Positions 56,945 through 64,000 of a stretch of 64,000 nt of DNA are shown piece after piece; the stretch's first letter is position 1; the number at the start of each line of letters is the position of its first letter. The stretch spans positions 1 through 64,000 of the forward strand of contig NZ_QTTA01000004.1 in assembly GCF_003730275.1 (NCBI RefSeq). Reading direction: 5' to 3'. Source of the stretch: Brevundimonas halotolerans (GTDB lineage: Bacteria > Pseudomonadota > Alphaproteobacteria > Caulobacterales > Caulobacteraceae). Position numbers and translations under genes: made by a program. Under the pieces are notes generated by a model. The model ran no database searches. It had not been told where the DNA came from and saw nothing but the letters and a program-made list of their open reading frames with translations.

Positions 56945-58819
56945 ATGGCTTCACCCCACGGCGACGGCTCGGAATACAAGGACCTGCTGGTCTTTCTGGC
57001 GGCGGCCGGTGTGGTCGTGCCCCTGTTCAACCGGATCAAGATCAGCCCGGTGCTGGGCTTTCTGGCCGCCGGCGTACTGCTGGGACCCGACGGGCTGGGC
57101 CGGTTCGCCAATGACGCGCCCTGGTTGGCCTGGCTGGGCTGGCTGACGCTCGAGGATCGCGACCAGATCGCCCAGCTGTCCGAACTGGGCGTCGCCTTCC
57201 TGCTGTTCATGATCGGGCTGGAGCTGTCGTGGGAACGGCTCAAGTCCATGCGGCGGCTGGTGTTCGGCCTGGGGCTCAGCCAGATCGCGCTGGCCACTGC
57301 CGTGATCGCCGCCGGCTTCATGCTGACCGGCCAGACCTTCGTCTCGGCCATGGTGCTGGGCATGGGTCTCGCCCTGTCCTCGACCGCCGTGGTCATGCCG
57401 GTGCTGGCCGAGCGCAAGCGGCTGCACGGCGCCGCCGGGCGCGCCACCTTCTCCATCCTGCTGGCCCAGGACATGGCGGTGGCGCCGATCCTGATCACCG
57501 TCACCGTCCTCGCCACCCTCGCCCAGAGCGGCGGCGACCTGAACCCGGCCGTGCTGGGCGCCGCCCTGCTGACCCTCGCCCCTGCGGCCATCGGACTGGC
57601 GGCCCTGATCCTGCTGGGGCGGCTGGTGCTGCGCCCCATGTTCCGCTCGGTCGCCAAGGCCCGCGCCCGCGGTCAGGGGCAGGAGATGTTCGTCGCCGCC
57701 AGCCTGCTGGTCGTGGTGGCTGCCGGCCTCGGCGCCCAGGCGGTCGGCCTGTCCATGAGTCTCGGCGCCCTCGTCGCGGGCGTCCTGCTGGCCGAGACCG
57801 AGTTCCGGCGCGAGGTCGAAATCTCGATCGATCCGTTCAAGGGCCTGCTGCTGGGCGTCTTCTTCATCGGCGTCGGCAGCGGCCTTGATCTGGATGCGGT
57901 GGCCGCCGACCCGTGGGGGGTCGTGGCGCTGGCCATCGCCATCACCGTCGCCAAGATCGGCGTCATCTTCACTCTCGCGCGCCGTTGGGGCCTCGGCCCT
58001 CTGGCCGCGCTCGAGACCGCTCTGGTGCTGGGGCCCGCCGGCGAGTTCGCCTTCGTCATCCTGACCGCCGGCATGGTCGAGGGTGTCGCCCCGCCGGGCA
58101 TCACCCAGTCGGTCCTGCTGTCGGCGACGATCAGCCTGTTCAGCATCCCCTTCCTCGCCCTGCTGGGTCAGAAGCTGGCCACCCGCCGCATAGAGACCCA
58201 GGTCGATCTGCCGGCCGCCGCCCTTCAGCCCCCCGACTCCAGCGGTCAGGTCCTTCTGGTTGGCTATGGACGGGTCGGACGCCTGATCGGAGAGATGCTG
58301 ACCGAGCACAACCAGACCTTCGTCGCCCTCGATACCGAGCCGGGGATCGTCGCCGGCGCCCGGCGCGAGGGGCTGAATGTCCACTACGGAGACGCCGGTC
58401 GCCGCGAGATGCTGGAGCTGTGCAACATCGCCACCGCCCGGGCGCTGGTCGTGACCATGGACGCCCCCGGCAAGGTGGATGAGGTGGTCCAGGCGGCCCG
58501 GGCCCTGCGCAAGGACCTGATCATTATCGCCCGCGCCCGCGACGACCGCCACGCGGTGCGCCTCTACAGCTATGGCGTCACCGACGCGGTCCCCGAAACC
58601 ACCGAGGCCAGTCTGCAGCTGGCCGAGAACACCTTGGTTGACCTCGGCGTGCCCATGGGGCTGGTGCTGGCCTCGATCCATGAGCGGCGCGACCGCTACC
58701 GCGATCTGTTCCAGGCCGCCCAGCCCGGAACCTCCGCGCGACCCAACCGGGCCCTGCGCCGCCATGTGTCGGCTGCGACCACCGGCCGCACCGATCCAGA
58801 GCCTGAGGGCGAGGGTTAA
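56945..58819 (+). CDS. KefC-type monovalent cation:proton antiporter (CPA2)
   Basis: 624 residues. About twelve membrane segments start with FLAAAGVVVPLFNRIKISPVLGFLAAGVLLGP, including ELGVAFLLFMIGLELS and the helix LALSSTAVVMPVL / FSILLAQDMAVAPIL. A C-terminal RCK domain (about 435-570) has the NAD-binding VLLVGYGRVGRLIGEML and the acidic end of strand 2 ALDTEPG. KefB/C proteins exchange K+ for H+ under gating by nucleotides or glutathione adducts. No KefF/G ancillary gene is adjacent. Confidence 0.93.
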   Translation: MASPHGDGSEYKDLLVFLAAAGVVVPLFNRIKISPVLGFLAAGVLLGPDGLGRFANDAPWLAWLGWLTLEDRDQIAQLSELGVAFLLFMIGLELSWERLKSMRRLVFGLGLSQIALATAVIAAGFMLTGQTFVSAMVLGMGLALSSTAVVMPVLAERKRLHGAAGRATFSILLAQDMAVAPILITVTVLATLAQSGGDLNPAVLGAALLTLAPAAIGLAALILLGRLVLRPMFRSVAKARARGQGQEMFVAASLLVVVAAGLGAQAVGLSMSLGALVAGVLLAETEFRREVEISIDPFKGLLLGVFFIGVGSGLDLDAVAADPWGVVALAIAITVAKIGVIFTLARRWGLGPLAALETALVLGPAGEFAFVILTAGMVEGVAPPGITQSVLLSATISLFSIPFLALLGQKLATRRIETQVDLPAAALQPPDSSGQVLLVGYGRVGRLIGEMLTEHNQTFVALDTEPGIVAGARREGLNVHYGDAGRREMLELCNIATARALVVTMDAPGKVDEVVQAARALRKDLIIIARARDDRHAVRLYSYGVTDAVPETTEASLQLAENTLVDLGVPMGLVLASIHERRDRYRDLFQAAQPGTSARPNRALRRHVSAATTGRTDPEPEGEG

Positions 58820-58913
58820 GCCCGGCCGTTCGCATTTTGGTCATGGTTCGGTGTTGAAAGCGCCGTTTCCGCCCTCCCCGGCGACAGCAACCCTCTGCCC
58901 CCAACGGTCGTTC

Positions 58914-58941
58914 CGGTCAGGAGCCTGATCCGGCCTGACCG
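58914..58941. promoter_or_regulatory. Inverted repeat upstream of the TetR gene, candidate operator
   Basis: CGGTCAGG (58914-58921) and CCTGACCG (58934-58941) are perfect inverse arms with a 12-base spacer; the spacer includes a second CCTGA forming TCAGG-ag-CCTGA. It ends 28 bases before the regulator ATG, the usual place for autoregulation by TetR proteins. Confidence 0.55.
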
Positions 58942-58969
58942 CCAAAGCCCCTGTGAGTGCCCCCCTTTC

Positions 58970-59641
58970 ATGCGTGATATTGTTCTGAACCCGCCCGTCG
59001 ATGCCCCCGAAGCCCAAGGCTCGGACACGGGCGCCCGCCCGCTGAACCGCCGCCAGGTGGCCAAGCAGCGCACGCGCGGCAAGGTCATCGAGGCCGCCCG
59101 CAATCTGTTCGCCCAGCGCGGCTATGACGCCGCCACCATCCGCGACATCGCCCGCGAGGCCGGCATGTCGACCGGCGCCGTCTTCGCCAACTTCCAGGAC
59201 AAGTCGGAACTGTTCGACACCGTGCTGGCCGAGGATCTGGCCCGTCTGGCCGAGGCCCTGACGCGCGGCATCAAGACCGGCACCGACCTCAAGTCGCGCC
59301 TGCTCGGCGGCTTTGTCGCCGGCTATGAGGCGACGCTGGACCAGCTTCCCCTCGTCCAGGCCGTCGTCGCCCGCGCCTGGCACCAGCCGCTGCAGGACGC
59401 CCGGAAGGGCCGCGAACTGATCGCCCCGGTCATCGAAGGCCTCGAAAGCCTCGTCGCCGACGCCATCAAGGCGGGTGAACTCAAGCCCACCACGGACGCC
59501 GCCCTGGTCACCGAACTGGTCTGGGTCGCCTACCTCTCGAACTATCGCCGCGCCGCCTACGACAGCTGGACGATCGACACGCTCAAGTCGCACCTCGAGC
59601 AGCAGATCGACATCATCCTGTCCGGCCAGCGCGCCCGCTAA
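58970..59641 (+). CDS. TetR-family transcriptional regulator
   Basis: 223 residues. Helix-turn-helix at about 25-70: KVIEAARNLFAQRGYDAATIRDIAREAGMSTGAVFANFQDKSELF, a near-perfect TetR signature. The C-terminal ligand domain is helical (VAGYEATLDQLPLVQAVVARAWHQ ...). Ligand and targets are unknown; a perfect inverted repeat lies just upstream, and a strong terminator follows the gene, so it appears monocistronic. Confidence 0.93.
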   Translation: MRDIVLNPPVDAPEAQGSDTGARPLNRRQVAKQRTRGKVIEAARNLFAQRGYDAATIRDIAREAGMSTGAVFANFQDKSELFDTVLAEDLARLAEALTRGIKTGTDLKSRLLGGFVAGYEATLDQLPLVQAVVARAWHQPLQDARKGRELIAPVIEGLESLVADAIKAGELKPTTDAALVTELVWVAYLSNYRRAAYDSWTIDTLKSHLEQQIDIILSGQRAR

Positions 59642-59670
59642 CCGGACCGTCCCCCCGGCGATCTCCCGGA

Positions 59671-59699
59671 AAGGCCGCGACCCTCGTCGCGGCCTTTTC
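59671..59699 (+). terminator. Intrinsic terminator after the TetR gene
   Basis: AAGGCCGCGA (59671-59680), loop CCCTCG, TCGCGGCCTT (59687-59696) then TT: a perfect ten-base-pair stem 30 bases after the stop. The space onward to 59922 (about 220 bases) holds no gene I can support. Confidence 0.9.
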
Positions 59700-59922
59700 G
59701 CTGCGCGGGTTCGGCGCGCAGAGATGGCGGCTGGTGAGGGTCGGCCAACGCCGGTCTATGAACGTCAAGCCCGCGTACGGGACGACGGAAAGATCGTGGC
59801 CCCCTCTGGAGTCATTAGGCGTGTCCGACTGACCCTGCATTCGGGAACCGCCTGATGAATTTTCGGCAGGGCAGAGGCGGCATTCTCAGGTATCACGGGT
59901 CGACATCAGACTGGAGGTACCA

Positions 59923-60141
59923 ATGAGCCGTCCCAAAAAATCACTGTCGCCGGGTTTCAAACTGTTCATCGCGTTCTGCATCATATGCACGCTCGCGGTC
60001 TCCGGCTTCGTTGTGTTCGGCGATCAACTTGGCCTTCGCCCCGCTGCCCCTATGGATGGCGACGACGTCCCGTCCACGGCAAGGGACGCCCCGACTCCGC
60101 GCGTCGGCGACAACCTTGGCAAAAAGCGCAGTGGCGGCTGA
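59923..60141 (+). CDS. Small single-pass membrane protein, unknown
   Basis: 72 residues; a strong ribosome site GGAGGT at 59912-59917 supports ATG 59923. A basic N-terminus (MSRPKKSLSPG) precedes one membrane helix (about 13-33, KLFIAFCIICTLAVSGFVVFG); the rest is a short polar tail rich in Asp, Pro and Arg. No family recognised. It is isolated between a terminator and a convergent oxygenase gene. Confidence 0.68.
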   Translation: MSRPKKSLSPGFKLFIAFCIICTLAVSGFVVFGDQLGLRPAAPMDGDDVPSTARDAPTPRVGDNLGKKRSGG

Positions 60142-60202
60142 TGCCACTCGGCGGGCGCGGATGCCGTGCCCGACGGGACCTTCGGGCTGGAAGGCCAACC
60201 CT

Positions 60203-61318
60203 TCAACTCTTCCACCTCAGGGTTTCGGGCTTGACCGGATTAACAAACGCCCGCCCCTCGGCGCGGCTGCTGGCCCATTCGCGTTTCAGCTGCTGGTACC
60301 ATTTGGCCTGACGGTCGGCGTCGTCGATCCACAGCATGGCGGGGTCGAAGGCGAGGCCCATGTTCTGCAGGTTCACCATGCCGCCATCCTGTTTCAGGAA
60401 GGCGCGCACACCTTGCCGCAGGATCGGCCGGGCCAGGGCAAAGATCCAGTGGTCCGACCAGAACAGCTGGGTGATGCGGGTGCGGTCGGCCGTCTCCGGC
60501 GTCAGACACGTCAGGCCCAGCACCTGTTTGTCGCCGACCTGGATATGCTCCCAGCGATAGCCGGGCAGGCGGAAGGTGATCTCGGTCTCGGGCGTGCCGC
60601 CCAGCAATTTATAGGCCCGGCTGTTGGATGAGGGCCGGTGCCGGACCATGGCAAAGCCCTGCTCGCGCGGCTCGAACGTTTTTTGCTTGTCGTGCATGGA
60701 GTGGCGCGAGCGCCACCACCATTGCTGATGGACATAGGGGCCGTGGGCCGGGTCCATCAGGCCGACCACCGCATGGTCGATATGGCTGTCGAAGACCATG
60801 GCCTCGACCAGACGCGGGGCGGGGCCGTCGGCGCCCGGAAAGGTCGGCGGCGGATGGTCAGGCTCGGCCGGGCGGCGCGGGTCGGAGGCGATCCAGACGA
60901 ACACCATCCCCTGGCTTTCCGCGACCGGATAGGCGCGCACGCGGATGCGGTCGACCTCGAACTCGGCGTCATCCGTCAGCGACGGGATGGCCGCGCACTG
61001 GCCGTTCAACCGGAACCGCCAGCCGTGATAGGGGCATTCGATGGTCTCGCCCTCGCCCGCGTGCTCGACCTGTCGGCCGGCCGACAGGGGGGCGGCCCGG
61101 TGGGGGCAGATGTCGCGCAGGGCATAGACCTGACCCGACCGGGTGCGGCCCAGCAGGACCGGCTCGTCCTGCAGCATATAGCGGGCCTGGCGGCCGGGCT
61201 TGAGCGCCGCGGCGGTCTCGACGAAATACCAGGTGTCCTTCAGGAAACCGCGCCCGAACGGCAGGGGAGCTGCCCTGGTGCGGGTCTCTGTCGGGGAGGG
61301 GGTCTCAACGGCCGTCAT
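60203..61318 (-). CDS. Rieske non-heme iron oxygenase, alpha subunit
   Basis: 371 residues from ATG 61318. The Rieske [2Fe-2S] ligands are C71-x-H73 in DICPHRAAPLS and C95-x2-H98 in ECPYHGWRF. The mononuclear iron site is in the segment FDSHIDHAVVGLMDPAHGPYVHQQ, with a D-x2-H pattern and further H; a SRPBCC-type catalytic domain follows. These enzymes hydroxylate or demethylate aromatics or sterol-like compounds using a reductase, which is not adjacent. Divergent from the alpha/beta hydrolase. Confidence 0.9.
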   Translation of the reverse strand: MTAVETPSPTETRTRAAPLPFGRGFLKDTWYFVETAAALKPGRQARYMLQDEPVLLGRTRSGQVYALRDICPHRAAPLSAGRQVEHAGEGETIECPYHGWRFRLNGQCAAIPSLTDDAEFEVDRIRVRAYPVAESQGMVFVWIASDPRRPAEPDHPPPTFPGADGPAPRLVEAMVFDSHIDHAVVGLMDPAHGPYVHQQWWWRSRHSMHDKQKTFEPREQGFAMVRHRPSSNSRAYKLLGGTPETEITFRLPGYRWEHIQVGDKQVLGLTCLTPETADRTRITQLFWSDHWIFALARPILRQGVRAFLKQDGGMVNLQNMGLAFDPAMLWIDDADRQAKWYQQLKREWASSRAEGRAFVNPVKPETLRWKS

Positions 61319-61380
61319 GTCGGCTAGTGTTAGGACCAGAGCCGCCGCAACGCCAGCCTCTGCCATGGCTGTGACAGGGG

Positions 61381-61410
61381 TTGCGTAACGAAAGCACTTT
61401 TAATTATAAA
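61381..61410 (+). promoter_or_regulatory. Candidate promoter of the alpha/beta hydrolase gene
   Basis: TTGCGT at 61381-61386, 18-base spacer, TATAAA at 61405-61410, 32 bases upstream of ATG 61442. The AT-rich run TTTTAATTATAAA stands out in this region. Confidence 0.5.
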
Positions 61411-61441
61411 GCGGCTATCTCCCGCTCGCAGGACGTCCCGC

Positions 61442-62353
61442 ATGAAATACCTTCTCCTCGCCGCCGCCCTTGCCCTGATGCCGCTCGCGGCCTGTGCCCA
61501 GACGCCGGCGGCCGCGCCGGCCGACCATGGCCATGTCCATGCCGATTTCGAGTCGGGCCGCTTTCACGTGCGGGTCGAGGGCGAGGGGCGCGACATCATC
61601 CTGATCCCCGGCCTGACCTCGCATCCCGACATCTGGGAGCCGCTGGTCGCGCGGCTGGAGGGCGACTGGCGCGTCCATATGATCCATATTCAGGGCTTCG
61701 CCGGGGCTCCGGCCATGGACAACATCGACGGCCCCGTCTCGGCCCCCGTCGCCGAGGACATCGCCCGCTACATCCGCGAACAAGGCCTCGAAGACGCTGT
61801 AGTTGTTAGCCATTCCATGGGCGGCACCATCGCCATGATGCTCGCCGCCCGCCACCCCGACCTTGTCGACCGCCTCGTCGTCATCGACATGATCCCCTTC
61901 ATGGGCAACGTCTTCGGCGGCGCCACCGCCACCCCCGCCTCCGTCACCCCGATCGCCGACCAGATCGGCGCCGGCATGGCGGCCTCGACCCCCGAACAAT
62001 GGCGGGCCTCGGCCACGGCCAGCATCGTCGGCATGGTCCAGACGGAGAGCCTGCGCGCCGGGCCGATCGAGCACAGTGTCACCAGCGACCCCGGCGTGGC
62101 CGGGCGGGCCATGCGCGAGCTGATCGTCACCGACCTGCGCCCCGAGCTGGCGGCGATCACCGCCCCGACCGAGGTGATCTACGTCGCCTTCAACAATCCC
62201 GGCATGACGCCCGAGATCACCGACGGCATCTATGCCGCCTCGTTCGCCAATCTGGAGGGGGTGGTCCTGCGGCGCATCGACGACAGCGCCCACTTCATCA
62301 TGCTGGATCAGCCAGATGCGCTGGCCGCGGCGATTAACGACTTTCTCGACTGA
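61442..62353 (+). CDS. Secreted alpha/beta hydrolase
   Basis: 303 residues with a lipoprotein-like signal (LALMPLAAC, C18). Oxyanion strand DIILIPGLTSHPDIWEPL, nucleophile serine in VVVSHSMGGTIAMML (S-H-S-M-G, with Ser before His in place of Gly), acid region around APTEVIYV, and histidine in IDDSAHFIMLDQP. The N-terminus after the signal is histidine-rich (DHGHVHADF). Substrate unknown. Confidence 0.87.
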   Translation: MKYLLLAAALALMPLAACAQTPAAAPADHGHVHADFESGRFHVRVEGEGRDIILIPGLTSHPDIWEPLVARLEGDWRVHMIHIQGFAGAPAMDNIDGPVSAPVAEDIARYIREQGLEDAVVVSHSMGGTIAMMLAARHPDLVDRLVVIDMIPFMGNVFGGATATPASVTPIADQIGAGMAASTPEQWRASATASIVGMVQTESLRAGPIEHSVTSDPGVAGRAMRELIVTDLRPELAAITAPTEVIYVAFNNPGMTPEITDGIYAASFANLEGVVLRRIDDSAHFIMLDQPDALAAAINDFLD

Positions 62354-62376
62354 TCGTCGCCATTGTCATGCTTTCG

Positions 62377-62427
62377 ACGGAAATCCCCCGGAAGGTGACC
62401 TGACAAGGTTTCCGGGGTGATTTCCGT
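62377..62427. repeat. Long inverted repeat upstream of the penicillin-binding protein gene
   Basis: ACGGAAATCCCCCGGAA at 62377-62393 is the near-perfect inverse of 62410-62427, with one extra base in the second arm and 16 bases between. It is followed by a second small hairpin (CGCTTTT ... AGAAGCG, 62431-62451). It stands between the hydrolase stop (62353) and the penicillin-binding protein start (62484). It could be a terminator without a T-run, an operator or a leader structure. Confidence 0.6.
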
Positions 62428-62483
62428 TATCGCTTTTCGGCGCTAGAAGCGTTGAGGGGCATTGAACGGCCGAGAGGGTGACG

Positions 62484-64000
62484 ATGGCGGGCAACGCCTT
62501 TCTGGATCGACTGAAGCGCGGCCCCGGTGGAACGGGCCAGCGTAACCTGTTGCACCGTATCCTGTACTGGAGCGTCGTGGCCGGCGTCTGGGGCCTGATC
62601 TTCCTCGTCGTGTTCTTTGCGGTCTTTGCCCGCGGCCTGCCGGACACCTCGGCCCTCTACGACATCGATCGCCAGCCCTCGGTGACCTATCTGGACCGGA
62701 ACGGGGCCCTGATCGCCGTGCGCGGCAGCCAGCAGGCCCCGCCCGCCGACCTTGAGGCCTTGCCCGACTATGTGCCGGCCGCCTTCATCGCCATCGAGGA
62801 CCAGCGATTCCGCTGGCACCCCGGCTTTGACCCCGTCGGCATGGTCCGGGCCATGGTCGCCAATATGCGCGCCGGACGGGTGGTCCAGGGCGGCTCGACC
62901 ATCACCCAGCAACTGGCCAAGAACCTGTTCCTGACGCCGGACCAGACCCTGCGCCGCAAGGGCCAGGAGCTGATGCTGGCCGTCTGGCTGGAGCTGAAAT
63001 TCTCCAAGGACGAGATCCTCGCCCTCTATCTGAACCGCGTCTATTTCGGGGCCGGCGCCTATGGCATCGAGGCGGCGTCGCAGCGCTATTTCGACAAGTC
63101 GGCCAAGGACCTGACGGTCGGTGAGGCCGCGCTGCTGGCCGGCCTGCTGAAGGCCCCGTCGCGCTATTCCCCGGTGTCGGAGAGCGAACGCGCCGCCGCG
63201 CGGGCCACCGTCGTGCTCGACGAGATGGAAGAGAGCGGGGTCATCACGCCCGAGCAGCGGGCCGCCGCCGTGCTTGAGCCTGTGCGGGTGTCGCGGACGC
63301 TGGCGACCCAGCACGCCCAGTATTTCGTCGACTGGCTGGACAAGGAGATCCGGGGCCTGGTCGGGGAGCCGACCGAGGACCTGATTGTCGAGACGACCCT
63401 GGACCTGACGCTGCAGACCGCCGCCGAGCGGGCCGTCACCGGCGTGCTGCGAGAGAATGCCTCGCGCGGGGTAGAACAGGCCGCCCTCGTGGCACTGGAC
63501 GGCGACGGGCGGGTGCGCGCCATGATCGGCGGCGCTTCCTATGCCGACAGCCAGTTCAACCGGGCCGTCGACGCGAGGCGTCAGGCGGGATCGGCCTTCA
63601 AGCCCTTCGTCTATCTGACGGCCGTCGAGGCCGGCTACACGCCCCAGACTCCGGTGATCGACGAGCCGATCCGCATCGGATCGTGGGAGCCCCGCAACTA
63701 CTCCGGCCGGTTCATCGGTCGCACGACCCTGTCGAACGCGGTTGCCCAGTCGACCAATACGGTGGCGGTCTCGCTGGCCGACAGTCTGGGCCGGGACAAT
63801 GTCTCCCGCACGGCGCGGCGGCTGGGGATCACCAGCCGCATCGGGCTTGAGCCCGCCATGGCGCTGGGGGCCGTCGAGGTCTCGCCCGTCGAGATGGCCC
63901 AGGCCTATGATGCCTTTGCCAATGGCGGCAAGCGGGTCACGGCCTATGGCATCAGCCGCATCCGCACCCGCGAGGGGCGGGTGATCTATCAGCGCTCGGC
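62484..64000 (+). CDS. Class A penicillin-binding protein 1A (partial, runs off right edge)
   Basis: At least 505 residues from ATG 62484; no stop before the window end. One membrane anchor (about 28-51), then the glycosyltransferase domain with catalytic Glu in FIAIEDQRFRWHPGFD and GGSTITQQLAKNLF, then the transpeptidase domain with the nucleophile in AGSAFKPFVYLTAVEAG (S-x2-K) and the SxN motif AQSTNTVAVSLA. The KTG motif and C-terminus are beyond the window. It polymerises and cross-links peptidoglycan. An inverted repeat lies in its leader. Confidence 0.93.
   Translation, partial: MAGNAFLDRLKRGPGGTGQRNLLHRILYWSVVAGVWGLIFLVVFFAVFARGLPDTSALYDIDRQPSVTYLDRNGALIAVRGSQQAPPADLEALPDYVPAAFIAIEDQRFRWHPGFDPVGMVRAMVANMRAGRVVQGGSTITQQLAKNLFLTPDQTLRRKGQELMLAVWLELKFSKDEILALYLNRVYFGAGAYGIEAASQRYFDKSAKDLTVGEAALLAGLLKAPSRYSPVSESERAAARATVVLDEMEESGVITPEQRAAAVLEPVRVSRTLATQHAQYFVDWLDKEIRGLVGEPTEDLIVETTLDLTLQTAAERAVTGVLRENASRGVEQAALVALDGDGRVRAMIGGASYADSQFNRAVDARRQAGSAFKPFVYLTAVEAGYTPQTPVIDEPIRIGSWEPRNYSGRFIGRTTLSNAVAQSTNTVAVSLADSLGRDNVSRTARRLGITSRIGLEPAMALGAVEVSPVEMAQAYDAFANGGKRVTAYGISRIRTREGRVIYQRS

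Noticed and set aside
59724..59855. Small open frame of 43 codons after the TetR terminator
   Set aside because: No ribosome site, no recognisable product, and it lies between a terminator and a gene with its own strong ribosome site.

Overview
The window is a GC-rich bacterial chromosome segment with tightly packed, mostly single-copy core genes. The combination of an alphaproteobacterial-type ChvG/ChvI two-component pair followed by a short HprK, a mannose-type EIIA and HPr, together with PtsP, divergent ubiG/lysC, electron-transfer flavoprotein genes and a RodZ-like protein, points to Caulobacterales (Brevundimonas or a close relative). That assignment is inference from gene content and order, not from a marker-gene search.

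Layout. 1-114: one end of an IS481-type insertion sequence running off the left edge. 161-5868: small housekeeping genes (a SAM methyltransferase divergent from a ComF-type phosphoribosyltransferase, glutaredoxin, nitrilase-like amidase, DUF1178, AraC-type regulator, two small exported proteins, ubiG). 5916-11937: lysC, ptsP, a RodZ-like helix-turn-helix membrane protein and ispG. 11980-13873: a RelB/ParE-type toxin-antitoxin pair, a glutathione transferase and a TauE/SafE permease. 14021-17342: prfA, then a TPP riboswitch and thiC; thiC carries an in-frame palindromic repeat. 17343-20786: an accessory patch with several families of palindromic repeats, an Mrr-type endonuclease of lower GC, a P-loop gene broken by repeats, and a DsbA-like protein with a repeat fragment in its coding sequence. 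20787-30172: an aldolase, an alpha/beta hydrolase, a tandem pair of amidohydrolases (one has lost its metal ligands), etfBA, a cobalamin adenosyltransferase and ahcY with a palindromic operator candidate. 30356-40415: an aspartyl protease, bioB, an orphan ABC ATPase, a glyoxalase, polA, a Ca/Na antiporter and a flavoprotein. 40666-47420: a large unknown protein, chvI-chvG-hprK-EIIA-HPr and an amino-acid permease. 47389-49365: arsR-acr3-arsC beside tRNA-Ala(CGC). 49548-54327: YggT, an acyl-CoA dehydrogenase of the 3-hydroxyacyl type, two membrane proteins and hisS. 54388-54541: a promoter, three hairpins and a terminator that look like an unannotated small RNA. 54632-64000: M13 peptidase, KefC-type antiporter, TetR regulator, a small membrane protein, a Rieske oxygenase, an alpha/beta hydrolase and a class A penicillin-binding protein cut by the right edge.

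How genes fit together. PtsP (7227), EIIA (45447), HPr (45848) and HprK (44888) together form most of a nitrogen-type regulatory phosphotransferase chain lying next to the ChvG/ChvI envelope sensor. EtfAB, the 3-hydroxyacyl-CoA dehydrogenase and ubiG serve fatty-acid/quinone-linked respiration. ahcY, thiC, bioB, ispG and lysC are biosynthetic or recycling genes that carry their own control sites where visible (TPP riboswitch, ahcY palindrome). The most interesting unexplained items are the structured RNA candidate after hisS, the repeat-laden 17.3-20.8 kb patch including in-frame repeats in thiC and the DsbA-like gene, and the metal-ligand-less amidohydrolase.
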